Positions 1 through 5,497 of a stretch of 5,641 bases of DNA are shown here, one piece after another. Source of the stretch: an uncultured Lachnospiraceae bacterium. Lineage in GTDB: Bacteria > Bacillota_A > Clostridia > Lachnospirales > Lachnospiraceae. The translations under genes and the position numbers were made by a program. The notes under the pieces are model-generated. The model made no database searches. It saw nothing but the letters and a program-made list of their open reading frames with translations, and was not told the DNA's origin. Positions within the stretch are counted from its first letter, which is position 1, and every line of letters begins with the position of its first letter. The DNA lies in contig CADBNG010000259.1 of assembly GCA_902795985.1 (NCBI GenBank), forward strand, positions 1 through 5,641. Direction: 5' to 3'.

Positions 1-862
1 GGGTTTCCTTCGCCATCATACGGGCCGCCGCGTAAAGCTGGTCCTCCGGAATCCAGGTGATCCGGGAAACCCGCTCCATTGTGAATGATTTCGCCCGTTC
101 CTTCAGTTTGTCAAAGCCGTACGACCAGTTCTCCACGAATTCATGATCATAGAGGTCTTCTTCGATGATGATATTGATCAGGCCCATGGCCAGCGCGCCG
201 TCCGTCCCGGGACGGAGACGAAGCCACAGATCCGCCTTTTCCGCAAGCTCGGTCTTCTGCGGATCGATAACTATAAATTTCGTGCCGTTCTGCGCGCAGC
301 GTCTGGGATGCCACTGCAGCTCTCCGTCCGCGCCGCTGGTCGTGGGGTTCGCTCCCCAGGCCACTATGCACTTCGGATCGGTCTCCCCGTAATAATCCAC
401 ACAGCCATAGGTTCCGGATGTGGAATAACCGGCATTTTTACGGGGTCCGAGACAGATCAGCGCGCCGGCCGAGGTGATATTCGGACTTCCGATCGCATGA
501 GTGAAACGCCATAAGTACGGAACCATATGCCTTCCGGTTCCGGTAATGGTGGCAATGCATTCCGGCCCGGATTCTTCGCTGAACTGCGTGAGCTTCTGCG
601 CGATGGTGTCCAGGGCCTCGTCCCAGGAAATATCCACCCACTGTCCGCTCCCCCGTTCTCCGAGGCGCTTCCGCGGGCGGACCTGGCGGTCCGGATGATA
701 CATCTGCTCTATAATGGTGATGCCCTTGGTGCAGGCATGGCCGTTATTTAAAGGTCCTTCCGGATCCGGACGAACCCCCGTCACTTTTCCGTCTTCTACG
801 GTCAGAATATGGATGCAGCCTCCGTGGCAGCCGCGGCATGCCGCTTTGAATTCCTGTGTCAT
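1..862 (-). CDS. Molybdopterin (Mo/W-bis-MGD) oxidoreductase, N-terminal part, cut by window edge
   Basis: Reading the minus strand from 862 gives 287 codons without a stop; the gene runs off the left edge. Residues 9-44 form a C-x2-C-x3-C-x27-C [4Fe-4S] motif (Cys9, Cys12, Cys16, Cys44) followed by Lys46, the N-terminal signature of the DMSO-reductase/formate-dehydrogenase superfamily. A molybdopterin-binding domain follows, with GANPTTSG near 170-177 and VIDPQKTELAEKADLWL near 198-214. Cys137 (codon TGT, 452-454) in ICLGPRK lies where the Mo/W ligand (Sec, Cys or Ser) sits, so Cys ligation is inferred. The next residue is Leu, not the His seen in formate dehydrogenases, so the substrate is uncertain. 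No Tat signal precedes the cluster motif, which suggests a cytoplasmic enzyme. An in-frame ATG at 868 lies only 2 nt from GGAGG (complement of 871-875), whereas ATG 862 is 8 nt away and is preferred. It is divergent from the hyd genes. Family certain; subfamily not. Confidence 0.93.
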   Translation of the reverse strand, partial: MTQEFKAACRGCHGGCIHILTVEDGKVTGVRPDPEGPLNNGHACTKGITIIEQMYHPDRQVRPRKRLGERGSGQWVDISWDEALDTIAQKLTQFSEESGPECIATITGTGRHMVPYLWRFTHAIGSPNITSAGALICLGPRKNAGYSTSGTYGCVDYYGETDPKCIVAWGANPTTSGADGELQWHPRRCAQNGTKFIVIDPQKTELAEKADLWLRLRPGTDGALAMGLINIIIEEDLYDHEFVENWSYGFDKLKERAKSFTMERVSRITWIPEDQLYAAARMMAKET

Positions 863-940
863 GGTCATTCCCTCCGTACTTCCTTCTGCCGGGCGGTTTT
901 CCCGTCAATATCCCTCTGATATTCAGTTTACCCTGAGTCT

Positions 941-1000
941 TAATATTTATAAAATGAATTATAGTAATTTTATCCATAACTTTTATGAATGTTAGGCTAA
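941..1000 (-). promoter_or_regulatory. A+T-rich divergent spacer, candidate promoter/operator for the oxidoreductase gene
   Basis: This stretch is strikingly A+T-rich compared with everything around it. The minus strand carries a perfect TATAAT (complement of 958-963) about 95 nt upstream of the oxidoreductase start, without a good TTGACA-like -35 at 16-18 nt. Small inverted repeats are present: TTAT-CC-ATAA at 970-979 and TTAG-G-CTAA at 992-1000. ATGAAT occurs twice (954-959 and 985-990). These could be protein-binding sites, perhaps for a regulator such as the LysR protein encoded at the other end of the operon, but that link is only a guess. Confidence 0.3.
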
Positions 1001-1036
1001 TTCGCCATTTTTCATGATTTTCCCGGAATTTTTCCC

Positions 1037-1066
1037 TTGACAACTCTTCCGCCGGTGCATTACTGT
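1037..1066 (+). promoter_or_regulatory. Candidate sigma-70 type promoter of the hyd operon
   Basis: A perfect TTGACA -35 hexamer lies at 1037-1042. Eighteen bases later TACTGT (1061-1066) matches TATAAT at its first, second and last positions, and TGC at 1056-1058 is an extended -10-like element. Transcription would start near 1073. That leaves an untranslated leader of about 230 nt before the TM1266-family gene. The only gap between the downstream terminator (ending 1265) and the gene start is too short for a promoter, so the operon promoter has to lie upstream, which supports this location. Confidence 0.5.
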
Positions 1067-1131
1067 CATATCATACCTGAAAGGAAGCGGGCAGCCGCTG
1101 ATGGCAAGGCAAGAACGGGGCCGCAAACGCC

Positions 1132-1152
1132 CCGGACCGGACCGGGACCCGG
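1132..1152 (+). repeat. Short CCGGA tandem repeat inside the leader
   Basis: CCGGA occurs twice back to back (1132-1136 and 1137-1141), followed by CCGGG (1142-1146) and CCCGG (1148-1152). Each unit is self-complementary, so several register-shifted pairings are possible within the leader RNA, for example 1137-1140 with 1149-1152. It may be one arm of a longer helix or simple G+C-rich sequence. Confidence 0.5.
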
Positions 1153-1242
1153 ATAACCGTTCCGAAACGGCCGCCGCCGTATGGAAAGAATCTTCTGACC
1201 GAAACGGAGGCGCGATCGGAATATATCAATTCCTGCCTTCCG

Positions 1243-1265
1243 CCATACCTCCGGGTATGGTTTTT
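1243..1265 (+). terminator. Intrinsic (Rho-independent) terminator in the leader of the hyd operon
   Basis: A perfect 7-bp stem CCATACC/GGTATGG (1243-1249 with 1254-1260) with a TCCG loop is followed directly by five T residues and a mostly T run (1261-1270). No T tract follows on the minus strand, so it acts on plus-strand transcripts. It ends 38 nt before the start codon of the TM1266-family gene and no gene precedes it on this strand. The parsimonious reading is a conditional terminator controlling read-through into the operon. Confidence 0.78.
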
Positions 1266-1303
1266 CTGTTAATTGAATCATTTTCTGCAGAAAGGAGATG
1301 CCT

Positions 1304-1555
1304 ATGGAAAACAGGGTCGCCGTAATCAGCATGATCGTCGGCAAAAACGGGAATGTGGAAGCGCTGAATGCCCTTCTCCACGAATACGGGGAATACATCA
1401 TCGGCCGGATGGGGATTCCCTACCGGAAACGGAACATCAATATCATCAGCGTCGTCATTGATGCGCCCCAGGACGCGATCGCCGCTCTTTCCGGAAAAAT
1501 CGGAAGCCTGGCGGACGTCAACGTGAAGACCGCCTATTCCAACGTCCAGGACTGA
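1304..1555 (+). CDS. TM1266-family iron-only hydrogenase system putative regulator
   Basis: This is an 83-residue protein whose N-terminus (VAVISMIVG), central GEYIIGRMGIPYRKRNINIISVVIDAP and C-terminal GKIGSLADVNVKTAYS match the small family found in [FeFe]-hydrogenase maturation clusters and named after Thermotoga maritima TM1266. Members have a ferredoxin-like fold resembling ACT and NikR C-terminal domains, which suggests ligand or metal sensing; the biochemical role is not established. No DNA-binding domain, cysteine cluster, signal peptide or membrane segment is visible. AGAAAGGAG at 1290-1297 sits 6 nt before ATG 1304, whereas the in-frame ATG at 1298 directly abuts the Shine-Dalgarno, so 1304 is chosen. 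The palindrome TTTCTGCAGAAA (1282-1293) overlaps that site. It is the first gene of the apparent operon with hydE, hydG and hydF, and lies behind a leader terminator. Confidence 0.9.
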   Translation: MENRVAVISMIVGKNGNVEALNALLHEYGEYIIGRMGIPYRKRNINIISVVIDAPQDAIAALSGKIGSLADVNVKTAYSNVQD

Positions 1556-1560
1556 TAACC

Positions 1561-1628
1561 GCGGGGTATGACAGCGGGAATGCATATACTTTCTGTCATC
1601 ATCAAGTCCCCGCCCTGCAGCATCCCGC
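1561..1628 (+). other. Intercistronic inverted-repeat element between the TM1266-family gene and hydE
   Basis: GCGGGG and ATGACAG (1561-1566 and 1568-1574) are complementary to CTGTCAT and CCCCGC (1593-1599 and 1608-1613), giving a 7-bp plus 6-bp interrupted stem. The loop contains CGGGAATGC (1575-1583), which is complementary to GCATCCCG at 1620-1627 apart from one bulged A. The two pairings together would form an H-type pseudoknot; otherwise they are alternative hairpins. The 3' strand ends 2 nt before the hydE Shine-Dalgarno (AGGA, 1630-1633). No T tract follows, so it is not a terminator. Roles in mRNA processing, stability or translation control are possible, all inferred. Confidence 0.55.
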
Positions 1629-1638
1629 CAGGAAAGCT

Positions 1639-2703
1639 ATGGAAAAAAGCAAAGCAACCGAATCCCTCCGTCTCGCGGAACAGCTGATCAAAAACCGGCA
1701 TCTGTCCGCGGAGGAATATCAGAAACTGATCGAAAGCCGCACGCCGGAAACCGCGGGGCTGCTGGCAGACGCTGCGGCAGCGGTACGGAAGGAAATCTAC
1801 GGAAACGCCGTTTTCATCCGCGGACTGATCGAAATCAGCAACATCTGCCGGAATGACTGCCTCTATTGCGGCATCCGCAGGAGCAACTCCCGGTGCAGCC
1901 GGTACCGGCTCTCAAAGGAAGACATTCTCTCCTGCGCTGCCGAAGGCCATGCCCTTGGGTTCCGCACCTTCGTCCTGCAGGGAGGCGAGGATCCGTACTT
2001 TTCCGATGAAGTCCTTTGCGGAATCGTCAGCGAAATAAAGAGCCGTTTTCCGGACTGTGCCGTCACCCTTTCCATGGGGGAGCGCTCCCGTGAAAGCTAT
2101 GAACGGCTCTTTGCCGCCGGCGCGGACCGCTATCTTCTGCGGCACGAAACCGCCGATCCGGTGCATTACCGGAAGCTTCACCCGGAGGAAATGTCCTTCA
2201 CAAACCGTATGAAATGCCTGCGCAATCTGCGGGAAATCGGGTATCAGACCGGCTGCGGCATGATGGTGGGCTCTCCGTATCAGACCAGCCGGCATCTGGC
2301 GGAAGATCTTTGCTTTATCGGGGAATTCCGTCCGGACATGTGCGGCATAGGTCCGTTCATTCCTCATGCGGATACTCCCTTCGCGAAGGAATCACCGGGA
2401 ACCGCGGAGCTGACCTGCTTTCTTCTTTCGGTGATTCGGCTGATCCACCCGGCCGTGCTGCTCCCGGCGACCACCGCTCTCGGGACGATTCAGCCGGACG
2501 GCAGGGAACAGGGCCTTCGCGCCGGCGCAAATGTGGTCATGCCGAACCTTTCACCGGTTTCCGTACGGAAAAAATACGAACTGTACGACAACAAAATCTG
2601 CACCGGGGAAGAATCTGCCCAGTGTCTGGACTGTCTGAAAACGCGGGTCCGGGCCGCCGGATACGAAATCGTTTCCGACCGGGGCGATATCCGGAAGTTC
2701 TGA
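1639..2703 (+). CDS. hydE: [FeFe]-hydrogenase H-cluster maturase HydE, radical SAM enzyme
   Basis: HydE is a cytoplasmic radical S-adenosylmethionine enzyme of H-cluster assembly. It acts after HydG on the iron-cysteinate-CO-cyanide synthon, adenosylating it on the way to the 2Fe subcluster finished with HydF. The 354-residue length is typical. The C-x3-C-x2-C motif (Cys70, Cys74, Cys77) in SNICRNDCLYCGIRRSN binds the SAM-cleaving [4Fe-4S] cluster, and LQGGEDPY (113-120) is the glycine-rich GGE region expected at SAM. A C-terminal C-x7-C-x2-C (Cys321, Cys329, Cys332) matches the second, accessory cluster site known in T. maritima HydE, which many homologues lack and which is not essential there. 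AGGAAAG at 1630-1636 gives good spacing to ATG 1639. It differs from BioB and PylB by this C-terminal motif and by its hyd neighbours. It lies 83 nt after the TM1266-family gene and 87 nt before hydG. Confidence 0.97.
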   Translation: MEKSKATESLRLAEQLIKNRHLSAEEYQKLIESRTPETAGLLADAAAAVRKEIYGNAVFIRGLIEISNICRNDCLYCGIRRSNSRCSRYRLSKEDILSCAAEGHALGFRTFVLQGGEDPYFSDEVLCGIVSEIKSRFPDCAVTLSMGERSRESYERLFAAGADRYLLRHETADPVHYRKLHPEEMSFTNRMKCLRNLREIGYQTGCGMMVGSPYQTSRHLAEDLCFIGEFRPDMCGIGPFIPHADTPFAKESPGTAELTCFLLSVIRLIHPAVLLPATTALGTIQPDGREQGLRAGANVVMPNLSPVSVRKKYELYDNKICTGEESAQCLDCLKTRVRAAGYEIVSDRGDIRKF

Positions 2704-2729
2704 GCAGGTTTCCGGCTGCGGAATCAGGT

Positions 2730-2756
2730 ATGGCTAAAGAAAATAAAAAGTATTAA
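2730..2756 (+). other. Eight-codon micro-ORF in the A+T-rich hydE-hydG gap
   Basis: ATG at 2730 opens a reading frame for MAKENKKY ending in TAA. A weak GGA (2720-2722) lies 7 nt upstream. The Lys-rich content and A+T-rich bases (2725-2790) stand out from the G+C-rich genes on both sides. It is in a different frame from hydG. It could be a translated leader peptide, the remnant of a former gene start, or chance. Just upstream two alternative small stems are possible, CCGGAA/TTCCGG (2691-2696 with 2710-2715, spanning the hydE stop) and TTCCG/CGGAA (2710-2714 with 2719-2723). Confidence 0.15.
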
Positions 2757-2790
2757 CAAAGGGATATAAACAGCAATTGAAAGGAAAAAC

Positions 2791-4239
2791 ATGTACAGAT
2801 ACGATCCAAAATCTCTGATCGCGGATGAATTCATCAACGATGCGGAGATCCAGGCAACCCTCGCCTACGCGGAGGCGAACAAAAACAATTTTGAACTGAT
2901 TGACGCCATTCTCGAAAAAGCCCGTCCCGGCAATCTCACCCTGGCTGAGCACGGCACCGCCCTGACCCACAGGGAAGCCTCCGTTCTTCTTGCGATGGAG
3001 GATCCGGAACGCATTCAGAAGCTTTTTGAAATCGCCGGAGAAATCAAGCAGGCCTACTACGGCAACCGCATCGTTCTTTTTGCGCCGCTGTATCTTTCCA
3101 ACTACTGCGTCAACGGCTGCCTGTACTGCCCCTACCACGCAAAAAACCGGAGCATCCCAAGAAAAAAGCTGACCCAGGAAGATGTCCGGAACGAAGTCAT
3201 CGCCCTTCAGGACATGGGTCACAAACGTCTGGCCATTGAAGCAGGGGAAGACCCGGTCAACAACCCGATCGAATATATTCTGGAGTGCATTGATACCATC
3301 TACAGTGTCCAGCATAAGAACGGAGCCATCCGCCGGGTCAACGTCAACATCGCCGCAACCACCGTGGAGAACTACCGGAAACTGAAAGACGCCGGTATCG
3401 GCACCTATATCCTCTTCCAGGAAACCTATCATAAAGAAAGCTATCTGAAGCTCCATCCCACCGGACCGAAGCACGATTACAACTATCATACAGAGGCTAT
3501 GGACCGGGCGATGGACGGCGGCATCGACGACGTGGGCCTTGGCGTTCTGTTCGGGCTGGAACTCTATAAATATGAATTCGCCGGTCTGGTCATGCACGCG
3601 GAGCATCTGGAGGCTGTGCACGGCGTAGGTCCGCACACCATCAGCGTTCCCCGTGTAAAGAGAGCCGATGATATCGACCCGAATGAATTTGACGGCGGCA
3701 TCGACGATGAGACCTTCGAAAAAATCATTGCCTGCATACGCCTTGCCGTGCCCTACACCGGCATGATCATCTCCACCCGGGAAAGTCAGGCCGTCCGTGA
3801 AAAGGCCCTCCGCATGGGAATTTCCCATATCAGCGGCGGTTCCCGCACCTCCGTCGGCGGCTACACCGAGGACGTCCGGCCCACGGATACCGAGCAGTTC
3901 AACGTCAGCGACCAGCGCACCCTGGACGAAGTGATCCGCTGGCTGATCGAAAACGAGCACGTCCCGTCATTCTGCACCGCCTGCTACCGGGAAGGCCGCA
4001 CCGGCGACCGTTTCATGAGCCTGTGCAAAAGCGGCCAGATCCTGAACTGCTGCCATCCGAACGCCCTCATGACCCTGGCGGAATTCCTGGTGGACTATGC
4101 CTCCCCGGAAACCGAAAAAGCCGGCTGGGAACTGATCCAAAAAGAACTGGAAAAGATCCCGAAAGACCAGGTCCGCCGGATCTGTGCTGAGCACATCGAA
4201 GAAATCCGCACCTCCAACAGCCGCGATTTCCGATTCTGA
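2791..4239 (+). CDS. hydG: [FeFe]-hydrogenase H-cluster maturase HydG, tyrosine-cleaving radical SAM enzyme
   Basis: HydG splits L-tyrosine with a SAM-derived radical, giving p-cresol and dehydroglycine. The latter yields the CO and cyanide bound to a dangler iron, which leaves as an iron-cysteinate-CO-cyanide synthon. The 482-residue protein has the usual family length. YLSNYCVNGCLYCPYHAKN carries the radical SAM C-x3-C-x2-C (Cys106, Cys110, Cys113). The C-terminal domain has C-x2-C-x22-C (Cys395, Cys398, Cys421), the auxiliary-cluster motif that separates HydG from ThiH. MHAEHLE holds His269 and His272, one of which probably corresponds to the histidine known to bind the dangler iron. ISGGSRTSVGGY (347-358) is also strongly conserved in HydG as I remember it. 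AAAGGA (2780-2785) lies 5 nt before ATG 2791, and the N-terminus (MYRYDPKSLIADEFIN) matches clostridial HydG starts. All key residues are intact. Confidence 0.98.
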   Translation: MYRYDPKSLIADEFINDAEIQATLAYAEANKNNFELIDAILEKARPGNLTLAEHGTALTHREASVLLAMEDPERIQKLFEIAGEIKQAYYGNRIVLFAPLYLSNYCVNGCLYCPYHAKNRSIPRKKLTQEDVRNEVIALQDMGHKRLAIEAGEDPVNNPIEYILECIDTIYSVQHKNGAIRRVNVNIAATTVENYRKLKDAGIGTYILFQETYHKESYLKLHPTGPKHDYNYHTEAMDRAMDGGIDDVGLGVLFGLELYKYEFAGLVMHAEHLEAVHGVGPHTISVPRVKRADDIDPNEFDGGIDDETFEKIIACIRLAVPYTGMIISTRESQAVREKALRMGISHISGGSRTSVGGYTEDVRPTDTEQFNVSDQRTLDEVIRWLIENEHVPSFCTACYREGRTGDRFMSLCKSGQILNCCHPNALMTLAEFLVDYASPETEKAGWELIQKELEKIPKDQVRRICAEHIEEIRTSNSRDFRF

Positions 4240-4263
4240 CGACACCGGGACGCTTCCCTGTCG
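4240..4263 (+). other. Intercistronic hairpin between hydG and hydF
   Basis: CGACA (4240-4244) pairs with TGTCG (4259-4263) and GGGA (4247-4250) with TCCC (4255-4258), loop CGCT, leaving a CC bulge on the 5' side. The hairpin begins on the base after the hydG stop codon and ends 8 nt before the hydF Shine-Dalgarno AAAGGAG (4272-4278). No T run follows, so termination is not expected. It may set mRNA stability or block ribosome drop-through; this is inference. Confidence 0.55.
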
Positions 4264-4284
4264 CCATTTACAAAGGAGCCTGTT

Positions 4285-5487
4285 ATGAGCCTGAATGATA
4301 CCCCTTCCGGGGAACGGATCCATATCGGTTTTTTCGGCCTTCGCAATGCCGGAAAATCCAGTCTGGTCAATGCCGTGACCGGGCAGGATCTTGCCCTGGT
4401 ATCCGACGTTGCCGGGACCACGACGGATCCGGTACAGAAAGCCATGGAACTGCTGCCCCTCGGGCCGGTTGTCATTATCGACACCCCCGGAACGGATGAT
4501 ACCGGCGCCCTGGGTGAGATGCGCGTTCAGCGTGCGAAAGACGTTCTGAAAAAAACAGATATCGCGGTGCTGGTTGCGGATGCTTCACGGCCGCTCGTTC
4601 CGATGGAAGAAGAACTGCTGGACCTGTTCCGGGAACGGAAAATCCCGTATATCATCGCCCGGAACAAATCGGACCTGCAGCACGGGACCGTTTCTTTGGA
4701 AGCCGTACCGGCAGCGGATGAAAACTCCCTGTACGTCAGCGCGCTGACCGGGGAAAACATTCACGAACTGAAAGAACGTCTCGCCGCCTTTGCCCGGGAA
4801 TGGGAAAAGAACCGCAGGGTCCTCCTTTCCGATCTCCTTTCCCCGGGCGACACCGTTATACTTGTCATCCCGGTGGACGAATCCGCCCCGAAAGGCCGCC
4901 TGATTCTGCCCCAGCAGCAGGTAATGCGGGATATTCTGGATGCCCACGGCAAATTCTTCGTCTGCCAGCCGGAAGAACTGAAGGAAACCCTGGCCGCCCT
5001 TTCCGAAAAACCGAAGCTGGTGGTCACCGATTCCCAGGTTTTTGAAAAAGTGAACGCGGACGTTCCGAAGGACATCCTGCTGACCTCTTTCTCCATCCTG
5101 TTTGCCCGCTACAAAGGGGAACTGCAGACACTGGTCAAAGGCGCGGAAATCCTCTCCCGTCTTCAGACCGGCGACCGGGTCCTGATCAGCGAAGGCTGCA
5201 CGCATCACCGTCAGTGCAATGACATCGGCACCGTAAAGATGCCCGGCTGGATCAGGAGCTTCTCCGGATCCGAACCGGAGTTTGAATTCACCTCCGGCGG
5301 CACATTTCCGGAGGATCTGAGCCGTTTCCGGCTCGTCGTCCACTGCGGCGGCTGCATGCTGAACGAAAAAGAGATGAAACGGCGGATGGATCAGGCTTCT
5401 GCTGCCGGCGTCCCCATGGTCAACTACGGTCTGGCCATCGCCCGGATGCACGGAATCCTGGAAAGAAGCCTTTCGCCCTTCGAATAA
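4285..5487 (+). CDS. hydF: [FeFe]-hydrogenase maturation GTPase and scaffold HydF
   Basis: HydF is the scaffold on which the 2Fe subcluster is completed and from which it passes to apo-hydrogenase. The 400-residue protein has the three family regions. The N-terminal Era/TrmE-like GTPase has the P-loop GLRNAGKSS (18-26), switch I threonines in GTTTDP, DTPG (66-69), NKSD (127-130) and SALTGEN (152-158). A dimerisation region follows (about 180-265). The C-terminal cluster-binding region has Cys305-x-His307 and His353-Cys354-x2-Cys357, with 45 residues between the two histidines, close to the C-x-H-x(46-53)-H-C-x2-C described for the family; the three cysteines that bind the [4Fe-4S] cluster are present. 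Extra residues His308 and Cys311 are nearby. AAAGGAG (4272-4278) is 6 nt before ATG 4285. It follows hydG by 45 nt and precedes the LysR gene by 10 nt. Confidence 0.97.
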   Translation: MSLNDTPSGERIHIGFFGLRNAGKSSLVNAVTGQDLALVSDVAGTTTDPVQKAMELLPLGPVVIIDTPGTDDTGALGEMRVQRAKDVLKKTDIAVLVADASRPLVPMEEELLDLFRERKIPYIIARNKSDLQHGTVSLEAVPAADENSLYVSALTGENIHELKERLAAFAREWEKNRRVLLSDLLSPGDTVILVIPVDESAPKGRLILPQQQVMRDILDAHGKFFVCQPEELKETLAALSEKPKLVVTDSQVFEKVNADVPKDILLTSFSILFARYKGELQTLVKGAEILSRLQTGDRVLISEGCTHHRQCNDIGTVKMPGWIRSFSGSEPEFEFTSGGTFPEDLSRFRLVVHCGGCMLNEKEMKRRMDQASAAGVPMVNYGLAIARMHGILERSLSPFE

Positions 5488-5497
5488 AGGAGATCTT

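Larger units (their letters stand above)
1080..1265 (+). ncRNA. Structured 5' leader ending in a terminator: candidate attenuator or riboswitch, class not recognised
   Basis: Several perfect or near-perfect hairpins follow one another here: AGCGG/CCGCT (1086-1090 with 1095-1099, 4-nt loop); CGGGGC/GCCCCG (1116-1121 with 1129-1134, loop CGCAAAC); CCGTT/AACGG (1157-1161 with 1166-1170, loop CCGA); CGGAGGC with GCCTTCCG (1205-1211 with 1235-1242, one bulged T) enclosing GGAAT/ATTCC (1218-1222 with 1229-1233); and the terminator stem 1243-1260. GTATGG at 1179-1184 can pair with CCATAC at 1243-1248, which would disrupt the terminator stem, so an antiterminator is possible. I tried to match known classes (cobalamin, SAM, TPP, c-di-GMP, guanidine, fluoride, THF, T-box) from memory and found no convincing fit. 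A molybdenum-cofactor RNA could not be excluded because I cannot recall its consensus exactly. An alternative reading is an independent small RNA with its own terminator. Confidence 0.5.

Noticed and set aside
143..751. Several plus-strand ORFs opposite the oxidoreductase gene
   Set aside because: They are antisense to a clear molybdopterin oxidoreductase reading frame on the minus strand and have no motif of their own.
1116..1152. Resemblance of CGCAAAC and neighbouring CCGG sequence to a c-di-GMP or guanidine riboswitch core
   Set aside because: Only fragments match; the order and spacing of the conserved elements of those classes are not present.
1101..1325. 74-codon plus-strand ORF through the leader
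   Set aside because: It has no Shine-Dalgarno at usable spacing, runs through the hairpins and terminator, overlaps the TM1266-family gene in another frame, and has Arg/Pro-rich content typical of chance frames in G+C-rich DNA.
2214..2756. 180-codon plus-strand ORF overlapping hydE in another frame
   Set aside because: It has Ser/Arg/Gly-rich content, no domain, and is nested in a gene with complete HydE motifs.
2734..3960. 408-codon open frame on the minus strand opposite hydG
   Set aside because: hydG is unmistakable on the plus strand with all catalytic motifs. The antisense frame is open because of G/C-ending codon use, has no recognisable domain, and lacks independent support.
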